DNA from: Acanthornis magna
Taxonomy: Eukaryota > Chordata > Aves > Passeriformes > Acanthizidae
Assembly: GCA_036785705.1 (NCBI GenBank)
Contig: JAWUZG010000070.1
Span: 1,995,001-2,059,000, forward strand
Direction of reading: 5' to 3'
Length of the DNA stretch: 64,000 bases
In this document: one piece after another, positions 51,153 through 61,600 of the stretch
Layout of the letters: the number at the start of each line of letters is the position of its first letter
Position numbering within the stretch: position 1 is the first letter of the stretch
Program-made: the position numbers and the translations under genes
The notes under the pieces: generated by a model
Told to the model about the DNA's origin: nothing
Databases searched by the model: none
What the model saw: the letters and a program-made list of their open reading frames with translations, nothing else

Positions 51153-54100
51153 AGATATTTCCCGTGCAGTAGACCTATGCTGGATCCATGCTCCACAATT
51201 TTCAGCTTCATCAAAAGATCCTGAAGGCAAACACCAATGCAATTTGAGAAGAGATTAGCTCGGCTCCAGCTCTATTATCAATGATGAGTTTTCTCCCTAT
51301 GCCTTGGGCTCCCAAGAAGTGTAGGAAGGGTTGAATGGAGTGGACCCTTTTACAAGCAAACACCTATTCTGTACAGACACTGAGTTAAAGAGTGCATTCC
51401 CTGGGTCTCAATTTAGGATAAGTGTAAACCTCAATTCTGGCTATATCTGCTACAGCCAAGTGAACAAGGATATGCGGCATTTTTCTGTCTAATCTTTCAC
51501 GTTAGCTAAAGCCAGGGCAGGATTTACAAAGGCTTCATTTCTTGACCCTTAGGATTACACGTTGTGTTTAATCACACAGGATTCCTCTCTGTCCAAGAAC
51601 CTGAGAAGAAAATATTTCTTCTCTAGTACCCTTCTGTGACTTTGAAGGACATGACACTCCGTAACTCCTGTGGCTGCAATGGAGGGGTGGAGACCTGATC
51701 TTTCAGAGCATCTGTCTGGGGATTTGGGGCAAAACTTCACTGCTTTGGCTGACCTCTGCTAAGGAGGAAACTCTAAAGCATGACTGGTCAACTGGACACC
51801 CACACCTGGCAGTTGCCTTCCCCACCCCTCCTCAGCACAGAGAGATGATTTGCTTCATCAGGCACAATCTTTACAAAGTCGTCGTGCCCCTTGGGTTTCA
51901 TAGCTTGGGACAAGCAAGGCGTTCCCCAGAGCTGGGCTCACTGTGATGCATCACAGCACAGCTGGCACTGCCCCCCAGCAGTCTGAAGAGCTGCCCCTGA
52001 CCCTGCTGGAGCACAGCAGTGCCCACCAGGCCCTGCTCACGTCAGGCACTGGGTTTGCCTGCGGTTGCTAATTCAGCCCTGTGGAAGTGAACAGAAGTCT
52101 TTTTGTGCTGGAGAACACTCAGCAGCCTAATGGAGGGGCTGACAATAGAAGCCTTTTCATGCAGCAGCTCCCTCACTTTAAGAAAAGGTAGGCGATCCTG
52201 TCCCTTGTGCTGGCATCAGCAGCCTTTGGAGAGGCCCTAATGTGAGCCCTGAGAAACCAGGAGGAGTGGTGAGGAACTACCTCCTGCTCTCTGAAACAAT
52301 TATAGCATCAATTGCCAGTCTGCAGCATCCAGATTTCCATGCTTTCTGGGATAAGGCATCTGCCTTGTGAGTTGCCATAGTGCTGCAACAAGAGTCAGAT
52401 GTGCAGGCAGATGATTTTGCGCCATGAACCCCTTACTATTGCCAGCCCACTTGCAGAATATTGGAAGATAAAAGGTGAGAAGGCATATTTTTTTTAAATA
52501 TTAACAACACAGGCCCCAAGCTATTCTTCAGCAGTGAGGAGAAAAATAAAGTCCATACATACAAGAATAAGGATGGAAATGTTCAAAGAAAAAAATATAT
52601 GTATTTTTTAAAAAATCACAGAAGACATCACTGTCTTAGTTTCATGTCCTAATGCCCAGGCCAACAAGTCTCATGACTCTGCCAGCTTCAGAGAAGCCTC
52701 CCTAACGTGAGCACTGGCCATGGGTTTTGTCCCTGTAGCTCTACAAAAAGGGTAACAGTTCCTTAACTGCCACTTGTCACACGAAGGCATACGGGGAACA
52801 GATGCAAAGAAACTTTGCTTATCAGTGCATAAGATAATTTGATTTTTTTAATGGGGTCTCTGGGCATTCAAGTGGGGAAAGCTATGAGCTCCTGGTACTG
52901 GGAGAACACTGATTCCCAGGGTTTGGATCAGAGATGGGGATTGGTGTCTGTGGACCAGCTGGGTACAGAATGGCCTTTCGAGTTTTGTTTTTTCAAGAAT
53001 GGTGGAACTATTCTCATTGCATGTCACTAAATGCTCTATGAGTTCTCTCAACCAAAAATATCAGAGAAGTAGCACAGGCAGTGGAGCCTCGTGGAAAGCA
53101 ACTGGGTGCAGCTCCTGCAAGCACTGACTGCTGTTCATTGCGTCAGAGTTTGTCTTGGGCTCCAGACAAGGTTTAAACACCTTACAAGAATTCCGGATTA
53201 TTTCTCAGGCTCTGTCCCAAACTATTCTCATTATTATCAAACTTTTATTGCTTCCTATATCCCTGCTGAGAGGTAAACCTCGGAGTTTGTGTCATGCTTT
53301 TGGCATGACGGCCCTGCAAACGACCTGCTCTTTTGAGTGAAGAGAACCCATGAACTCCAGCACAGCATGTGAAAAGTGTTCCCACACAGCCACTGTCCGA
53401 GGGAGAACGCTTTGGATGCTTTAATTCCTAGGCAAGAGAAACAGCTCTTTTGTTAGTATCGTCAACACTGAGCTCAAAATAAAAGGGCATTTCAGAGGCC
53501 TACAACAGCCAGAACTGTTCCAAAGGTTTGTGTAGCAAGGAGAAACAGACCACAGAAATACCTCTCCTGGCTCCAAAATGGTTGAGATTGATTAACATTA
53601 ATTACCTGAGGTTAAAAATTCTTAGAGAAAATTGAGAGGGAATGAACCTTTCTGTCACCAGTTTGCCTTTACTGCCTAGAACAGTCAGGGCTTTCATTTT
53701 TGCATTTTTGATCTTACAGCTAAAGGTGAGCCAAAAAAGTAATTTCGAAATAGAAATCTGGGTTTACTTCTGGGTATTATCATGATTTTGAGGCCAAAGA
53801 ATATTGGATTCTAATTAAACATTTGGTATCGCCTGCAATCACTTTGGCATTTGTCATTGAAGTTCTGTTTCCAGATGAAGAAACCACTTGTTTAATGAAA
53901 TTTCCACTGTGAGCAAACATGCCCAAATCCAGGCCAAAATTACGTGGTTCTAAATTACTAAACAGGTACAATAAAAAGTCAGAAATTCAACTATATGACC
54001 CAAGCTCTGGAAACAGAGGAGTGGAGGTCACTTCAGGGAATCTGACTTCTACTCATTTTGAAGCCTTACTGACACACTGAGGACGCTGAGTTACTTTTTA

Positions 54101-55597
54101 AGCACAAATGTGTTTAAACACTAAAAACTAAACAAGCAACTGTCATGTATATTTTTAAAAAAGAAAGTAATGAAAAACTTGAGAACCTGCTTGCCAGAGC
54201 ACTATTTGACAACACGTCATTGATAGCATGTTTCACACCACAGAATCAATACAAAAGGGAAAATACAGGTGTTAATTTGCCTCTCTTTGGGGGCACTGTC
54301 CCACTGCTACTCAGGGACATTCTGGTGCTCCTTTATGTATTGAGTTTTGGACATTTCCTTGAGGTGCAGCAGAAAAGGAACATGCAACTGACTATCTTTC
54401 ACCCACCCTTCCATTCCTTTCCTCCTGGTACAACAAAAACAGATGCTGAGAGGATTCCACAAAGCTTAATTCTGAGGTTTCCCTCAGAGAGAAATGGGAG
54501 TAAGATGTAATAAATGTATGGTCTGCTCTCCCCTCCAGCAAAATAAATGATGAATAGACCTGCCTTGAAGATTTTGAATCAGCTGCTATGAAACTGGATC
54601 CGTATAGGGCTGTCTTTCCACAGGGAAAACAGAACATTAGTATAAAGAATCTGTGTGTTTTAGTTACACAAATTCACGTTAGCTGCACACCCAACATTTC
54701 TGACACGTTGAGTTAGGCTGTGTTGCCTGATGTGCTGAGCACCGTGGCTGAGTCAGCAAAGCTTTACTACTGTTTTTAACTGGAAGTTTGCCCATCTGTG
54801 CACACAACCACCTCCCCCCCAAAATCAGCCTGTCCTGCTGCACAGAGCGCAGCAATAGGTCTGGGCAGCAAACAGAATCTGACTGAAAGGCAGCCAAAAA
54901 CTTGTTCTTATTTTTCAGGCAAGGCTAAAAACAAACACACTAAAAGGATACTAAAGCTCTGGTAGCTGGCTCTCTAAATAAGCACTTTCTACAAGGTGAT
55001 AATACAGGTCTGCATTTTGCACTTCCACTCCCAACTGGTGCTTCCCTCACTTTGGGTAAATTCTTGGCATGTTATTGGTGGAGAAACGTGTCTTTCCCAA
55101 GGGCTGCCCAGGGCTGTGAGAACCAGTTTTTTTGTGCACGTGGGCCTTTTGTAAATTCACTCCTCTTGGATTTGAACTTCCGTAACAGCCTTTGGTCTGA
55201 AGCTGAGACACATCAGTGCTCTGGGTCCCCAGCAGTTCCCGATGGCTAGAAAGAGCTATTGTATCCACACAGATCTGTTATCTGTCTACTATGCCATAAC
55301 AATGCATCAGTGTTACTTTGTTTTAAGCCACGCTGTAAGCTGTCATGGGCACCAGCTTATATATTTGCTGAAATGTCCACTTTTATTTACTCTAAGGCCA
55401 TTTAACACCAATCTGTCAATGCAAACAGACAGATAAGTGGACATAATGTATTTGCTAACAAAACAGGGAGCCAAAATAGAAATAAAACTTCTTAGTTATG
55501 AAAAGTCAGAAATTAAAAACTGACATCCCCATTTTCTGGTATTTATATGTAGCATTATTTAGAACTGTTGTTGGATCATTCCCAGTGCATACCTGCA

Positions 55598-55640
55598 TCT
55601 TTAATGGTCCCTTTCAACCCAAAACTTTCTATGATTCTCC
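55598..55640 (+). mobile_element. Short CR1 LINE 3' end
   Basis: The stretch contains GGTCCCTTTCAACCCAAA followed by TTCTATGATTCT, the terminal landmarks of a CR1 3' end in the plus orientation. Only about 40 bp are recognisable, so this is a heavily truncated or decayed copy. Confidence 0.65.
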
Positions 55641-57621
55641 AAGCACTCTTGTGCAGAATTAAACCTGTAACATAATTCATCATTTCCCCACAGTTCCTCA
55701 TTACTTCACAGTACAATCAGGCAAGGAATACTGAATTAGCTAAATGACTAATATGCAATTAATTCTGAAGAGCACATAGTGAATTGAAGCACAAGAGGAA
55801 TTTCTCAGCTGAAACTGGAAACCAGGAAACTGGAGCCGCCTGAATTCCAGAAAGCAGAGCTTTCACATGCAGCCATTCTGCAGCTCTGCATCACCCATGC
55901 ATGAGCAAAACACTAAAATGCTGACACTGATAGCACAAACCAAGCACGGACTACGAGGAGAAAAAAGGGAAAACCCAACCAAAAATAAAACCCAGCACAT
56001 TTTTGCAGTGTTGTTTCAGGAAAGGCAGGCACAAGTCATACAGCTCCCAGTGGCACTATGCACACTCCAGGCATGTTTGACATTAAGGGGCCTGGTTGTT
56101 GTGGAAACCAAATCCCATAGATTAATTAATGTTCAGCAGCCAGAGCCATCTCCCATCCTCTCTGTCTCCCTGCCCCCAATTAAAGAAAAAAAAGGGGAAA
56201 AAAAAGGGGGGGGTGGTTTTTACATCACAGAAGAATGTCAAAGCAAAAAGAAACTCTTTCCTCACAACTGCAGAACACTGCCAGGAACAGTGAACAGCCT
56301 GTGTTAGTCCCAAGTGTTTATAAAAGAAAAATTATAACACCATTTTAGTGAGGCTACTTTTGCTGTCTGTGGCTATGCCAAACTGCCTCCAAGAAGGCCC
56401 TGCAAGAAAGACGATTATGAGAAATTTCTAAAATCCCTTTATGATGAAAGGACTTCTATCGGAGTCCCCCTTTTTTTTACTTTCAACATGTAAATGCATT
56501 AATCACAAGTAATTTACTTCAGTGACTGACAGTCTTCATGTAAATGTCTTTGCACAGGGAGTTGCGACTGGATTTGAAAATGCAAAGGATTTGAATAACA
56601 CTGATTCTGAGTATCAGCATTTTCTTTTAGCTGCTGCTGGTTCTGATCCGTTGAATTCCCCATATACATCCCAGTCTGCAGGAGGGAGTAAGACTGGACA
56701 GAAGTCCCCCCATGCACCTGGTAGTTCGACATACAAACTATAAACACCCAGAATGCACCAGATTGATAACACAAGATGAATATGGTTAGGACCCACTAGA
56801 GGTGAAATTTCAGAATTACCTATATCCTATTTTCAAAACAGTTTTATGGCCATAGGTCAAACATATTTTAGATATTCATAGATTCAATGTGATGCTTTTG
56901 AAAATCTGTTGTCTTCAGCACCTGCATCTTGAGGTACCTGGGTACTTGTAACAGACCAGTTCTGATGAGAATGAGGAATTCCTTCTCCCACTTTTTCCCC
57001 TCAAAATATCCTTGTGAGCTATGCTACCAGTTGCCCGTTGAGAATACCCAATCATTAAATAATAAAAACTTTGAAGGTGCGCCATACTTAACAGATATTT
57101 AGTAAGCAGAGCAAACCACTAACACAGCACAATATACACACTTACGGAATAGGTAAAAGCATTTACTGCACTGTTTCACACACACACACTTGCAATTAGC
57201 CCACATTCCACCGTGTGACTGAAAGCACTCACTTTGTTCTCACCTCAGGAGTGCTGGGGATGGATTACTGACCATGCTCAGATATGCCATGACTTCATGA
57301 CACAGGATCACTTCATGAGAGTCCCCTACTCCCTCCCATTCATAGCAGCGAAATAAATATAGCCAATTTCTGCAAGCCAAGATCCTTCCTGTGGGACAAA
57401 ACCTGCACTTGGATAGTTAAACAATGCCGAGAGCTCTCCTGAGTTTCTCAAATACACTGCTCCTGAGCAAATCTGCTGACTCGAACAGGTGCTCAATACA
57501 TAAAACCCAAGCCAAATACAACGTCAATTATAACATTCCAGTGTTACTTTTACAACTTCTGCCCTTTGAGTCGGGCACAGCTCCCGACTTGTTTGCATGG
57601 CATAGAAAATGAGAAACGTAC

Positions 57622-57786
57622 CTTTGAGATGATTAACGGCTCTCCGTGCTCCAGCCCGCCCTTCAGCGTGAATCCCCATGGAGCTCCTCCATGCAGTAGT
57701 GCCTCCAGGTAGATGTATCTTCCCTTGTGGGTGATGCTGCACTCTGAAGGTGATATGCTGGTGTTAATATTGTCTAACATCCTCAT
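57622..57786 (-). CDS. SHROOM3: SHROOM3 coding exon 1 (N-terminus and first half of PDZ domain)
   Basis: This exon encodes 55 residues on the minus strand and ends at a strong donor (AAG|GTACG, intron GT at 57621-57620) in phase 0. Residues 21-55 read KGRYIYLEA, then the PDZ carboxylate-binding loop GAPWGFTL (PWGF at residues 36-39, in place of the usual GLGF), then [14 protein letters not shown]. This pattern is characteristic of Shroom proteins and closest to SHROOM3 as I remember it. The start is the first ATG (57786-57784) after an in-frame TGA at 57798-57796. A second ATG two codons on (57780-57778) has A at -3 and could also be used; a TTG at 57795 is unlikely. In the family, SHROOM3 is an actin-binding scaffold that recruits ROCK to apical junctions and drives apical constriction. 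Residues 1-20 are variable and I could not match them. The exon joins 22825-22979 in frame, completing the PDZ fold, which is strong support that both are real. Confidence 0.92.
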
Positions 57787-57832
57787 CTGTCCCAATCACA
57801 TACTCAGGCAAACACAAAACCCACACAGGCAG

Positions 57833-57886
57833 TCACAGAGCGACCAGGTCGGAAATCAAAGTCCTCAGAAGACCACCACAAGTCAT
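57833..57886 (-). other. Candidate upstream ORF in SHROOM3 5' leader
   Basis: A 17-codon ORF (ATG at 57886-57884, TGA at 57835-57833) lies 46 nt before the main start codon. Its ATG has G at -3. It would be in the mRNA only if exon 1 extends at least to 57886, which is inferred and not shown. If so, it could reduce initiation at the main ATG. Confidence 0.3.
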
Positions 57887-58141
57887 CCCTGAATAGCTCC
57901 GAGAAGAGCCTGAGGTGGAAAGTTCTTCAGAGGCAGAGTCCAAGGTGATGGGTTAAAAACAGCCCCATCGACATTTCAGCACGCTGCTTCTCCGACAGGA
58001 TTTTACTGGTGTTTCAGCACTGAGCTCTCCCTATTCCCAGGTACCGTGGGCATGAGAGCTTGGTAAAGATTTCTCTTCCTGTCTTCGGCAGATGAAAATT
58101 GTGCTTTTAAAGATGGGGGCAAAAAAAAAAGAAGGGAAAAA

Positions 58142-58149
58142 ATTTATAG
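58142..58149 (-). promoter_or_regulatory. SHROOM3: Candidate TATA box upstream of SHROOM3 exon 1
   Basis: The minus strand reads CTATAAAT here, about 360 bp upstream of the first ATG. Used as a TATA box, it would start transcription near 58.11 kb and give a 5' UTR of roughly 330 nt. A second TATA-like word (CTTTAAAAGC, near 58103-58112) lies just downstream, so the exact start is ambiguous. A spliced upstream 5' UTR exon is also possible, because TTGGGACAG directly precedes the ATG and could act as a weak acceptor. Confidence 0.25.
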
Positions 58150-58360
58150 ATTTAAAAGCCCCTGGACAGCAAATTGCCAAAATCCAAACGAATGCTTCAT
58201 TTGTGATTGATTATCAGTCTTTTCTTCTTTTCTGCCTGCGATTTACCATTACAATGGCCTTTTTGCCTCAGCCCACTGCACTAAAAGAATGGAAGCGTCT
58301 TCTCCCTCTCGAGCTCTCAGTTACTCTGTTCGCTTACTTCACAATTTTCTGACTTGTCAC

Positions 58361-58380
58361 AAAAAAAAAAAAAAAAAAAA
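58361..58380 (+). repeat. A20 homopolymer
   Basis: Twenty consecutive A on the plus strand (T20 on the gene strand) lie between the (GA)n tract and the candidate TATA box. Such tracts disfavour nucleosomes but also arise from retroposon tails. I see no retroposon body next to it. Confidence 0.95.
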
Positions 58381-58635
58381 GCTGGGGGAGGAGGAGAGAG
58401 AAAGCCCATTCCTAAAATCCTTTAGAGGGGTTTAAAATGTGAGATAACGCCATACTTATGGGATTAAAAAGTGAAAAGAAAGCTATCAGGAAAACTGGAG
58501 AAGCAGGTGAAACAAATCCTTTGGGAAAACATTAAGGCAATAACTGAACTCTTCATTTTCGGTGCTCTCCCTGATGAGCTGCCAGAGCTGCAGCAGCCAC
58601 TGCTGCTCTGAGGGAGGGTGAGGAAGTGAGGGGGG

Positions 58636-58663
<28 letters not shown>
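58636..58663 (+). repeat. (GA)n microsatellite upstream of SHROOM3 exon 1
   Basis: An uninterrupted GA run of about 14 units follows a short G run. On the gene strand it reads (CT)n, roughly 850 bp upstream of the start codon. It is likely polymorphic in length. Confidence 0.95.
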
Positions 58664-58667
<4 letters not shown>

Positions 58668-61600
58668 TTAAGGCAAGTAAGGCAGTGCTGCCCAATTGTG
58701 CACATCAAGCATGCAATTATAAAATGTAGTGTGCAAAAGCTGGGGCTCTCCCTTTTATTATGCCCCCGGAAACCACCATCTTTCTATTGTCCTTGCCAAG
58801 GAATTGTAACAATCCAAACTGCCAGTTGCTGAAAACACAATGGACCTGTTCCAAATCAGCTCAGTGGAGCACTGCTAATAATTCTGCGTTCATAAAGCGC
58901 TTTTCCTCTGCATGGAGCCTAGCAGCTTCCCTGAACATATTTCTTTTCCCCATTTACATTGCCAGCAAAGGTCAGTGCTTTCCCAATACATGGAATAAGA
59001 AATAATACCAAAAACTTGGGATACTTTCATTAATGGAGGCAGCTGCCTACTGTAGCACATGTGGATGTGGGTGCATCTGCTCTTCCATATGTGCATGTAG
59101 GCTTAGGGACTTGGCTCATCGCTTAACATATTTCACAGCATGTGTCACTGAAGGTGTGCAAAACCTTTCCTGATTTTTAATTGGATCTCGAATGGGACAA
59201 TAGAGAGAGGAGACCAGAGCCCACTGCCCTTCCTGTTGGCATAGCTGAGGAAACACACAGTACTGTCTCTGCCTCCAAGGCACCCCCAGCTTTTGATCTC
59301 AAAGTGCCTGGGATGTGCATTATTTCTCCTTTGGGTTTTGCAAGCTGTCAGGACCTTGTGTTAACAAAACCTTAATGAGCTGTGGGGGAAAAGCTTTGGA
59401 GCTGAGACTAAACCCAGGAATCCTTGCGTTTGTCCATGTCACACTATTCCCATTCCCTTTAAGATGTTACATGTTCCCAGAGCCTTCTATTTGCCCCATG
59501 TGTCCCAGGTCTCATTCCCAAGAGCCACAAAGAGAAATGCAGAAAAGTGGCCCCTCGCTTTATTTTTCATGGTAGATAATTCCTCAGTCTTTGCTTATAC
59601 TGAGCTTTGCCCCCTCAGCTTCCCTCCCAGGGGCTGAGTTTTCATTAGCCTCACATCCCGGTCAGGCTCACAGATTGCTATTATCCAGAACTCACCCTTT
59701 AGCCTGACTCAAATCAGATTTCTGAGGTTTTACACTCCTAATGTTTCAGTGTAAAAACCCTCACTCCAGGCCACCACAAAGAGCAATTCATTTCCATCCT
59801 CTGCACAGCCCTTGCAGGGGCAGGCGAAGGCTCCAGGAGCTCTCTCGGGGCCATGCCTCCTCCTATCCGTAGCCAGCAGGACTAGTTAAGGCTGTGTAAG
59901 GACACACCAGCCTGTTAACAAGCCAGGGTAGTTCTTTGGATTACATCCATTTCCCATACAAAACGTTTGTCACCACACCTCTCTGCAGACACCAGATTTC
60001 CAGTGAGAGTTCTATTTCCCACGGTGCCTGCTGCATCTGATGATTAAAAGTTATCAACGTATTTCAGAGAAAAACTTTTACTTCTCCTCCAGCACTGTGG
60101 GTCATTTCAAGTGCTGAACCAACCAATTTTTCCAAAAACTCCATCAAATTTGTCACCATTGCAAGCACATAATTTTCTCCTCTTACCATCTCCAGATTTG
60201 CTAGGTTTTCAGCCTGTTAATTCAGCTCTAAAAAGGTCACATACAGGAACTTCCATGTATCAGAGACTCACAATCAGCTAAGGAAAACGGTTTGATCAAC
60301 CACCCAAAAAGGGCTGCCAAATACTGTGCTACTTCCTCAGTGGGCTCTTTTTCCATGCAGGAGTTCCTCTCAGGACAGAGCTGAGACACTCTTTACTGGG
60401 ATGCAACAAAAGAGACCCAGGCTCAGAAAAGGGCTGTCCACACAGAATAATATATTTGAAGTTTTGCACAGTTTCAGTGTAAGAGAAAATAAATTTGGAA
60501 CAGTCATGTCAGAACCCTTTCCCTCATCGAGCACTACACTGCTAAAGCAGGAAAAATTACCACTGGTTTCACTTTTCAGAGCTCACGATCAAAGCCTGTA
60601 TTTATCATCAATCAAGGCAGCTGGCAACTGCTCTGTCTTTTCCTAAATTCCTTCAAATATTCCAAGTTTCTTTTGCAATTGAAGTTCATCAGAGCAGCAA
60701 TGCCCCCATCTGCTGAAACCAGAAACTGTCACAGTTTAAGCTGACCGATTTAAATGTAAACATTTCATTAGTTAATATGCATTTGCTATGCTCTTCCCAT
60801 TCAAAAATTAAGCAGAATCTTTCCTGAGTATTCAGAGTGGCATTACTGATTTTACCTGAGTCCCTGAGCTGGCAAATCATTAGGTCAGATAAAAGATAAA
60901 CCTAGAAACCAAAGACAGGAAATTCAGCTCCTAAACATCTGTTACCGTCCCTTTGGCAGGAGAATTAAACTAGGCTTAGCTTAAATCCACCTTCTGCTTA
61001 GTTCTGTCCTGTAAGTTCAGAGGAAGCAAATTCACAGTTTATCTCTCAAGAGAAGTTTTGTACAATAATGTGGGCCCTCCTACCTTTCACAAAGAGAGCC
61101 AATGGGTGACTTGCTGATGGCCATACAGAAAGCCTGAAAAGGCTGAAAAAGGAAAGAAGTGCTTCTTTTCCCTTGGTCCCTGGTTTTATCACTGAAGAAC
61201 TTCTCTTTTTCTTCTAGACACAGCTCTGTATAAGCTAAGGAGCGCCAGGAATTTTAAATAATAGACATCCTTCAGGCACCAGTGGGCCCAGCTTCTTCCC
61301 CTCCCCAGGAGTCCTGAAGCCATTCACCTAAATCTGCAGTAGGATGGAACAAAATACAAGTGTTAAAAGACACAGCTCTCCTGGATCAGCTCAGGACCCC
61401 TTCAGGAATGAATCATTCCCTCTTGGGGTAGCAGTTCCCCAGAAGATTTATTATATTAAAAAGTCAGGAAAAAATAAATAAAAAATATGGCTTTCCTATA
61501 TTTTCCTCCAATCAGCTTGAGCTGACTGTAACATATTCATCTCCTTAGCTCTGGAAAATGTCAGCCTGGCATCTAAAAGAAGAAATAACAGGAAGGAACA

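Larger units (their letters stand above)
22980..57621 (-). other. SHROOM3: SHROOM3 intron 1
   Basis: This 34,642-bp phase-0 intron is bounded by GT at 57621-57620 and AG at 22981-22980. It splits the PDZ domain inside the strand that follows the binding loop. A very long first intron is usual for SHROOM3 in vertebrates. It holds interspersed repeats (listed separately), simple repeats and otherwise unremarkable single-copy-looking DNA of mixed composition. I saw no further Shroom-like coding segment on either strand. The region upstream of the acceptor is pyrimidine-rich for about 30 bases. Confidence 0.85.

Noticed and set aside
55867..56307. A 146-residue plus-strand open frame
   Set aside because: It crosses an A/G-rich simple-sequence stretch near 56180-56215 and shows no domain or conserved pattern.
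57793..57795. TTG as an upstream start for SHROOM3
   Set aside because: It is a non-ATG codon directly after a TGA stop. The ATG at 57786 is the simpler start.
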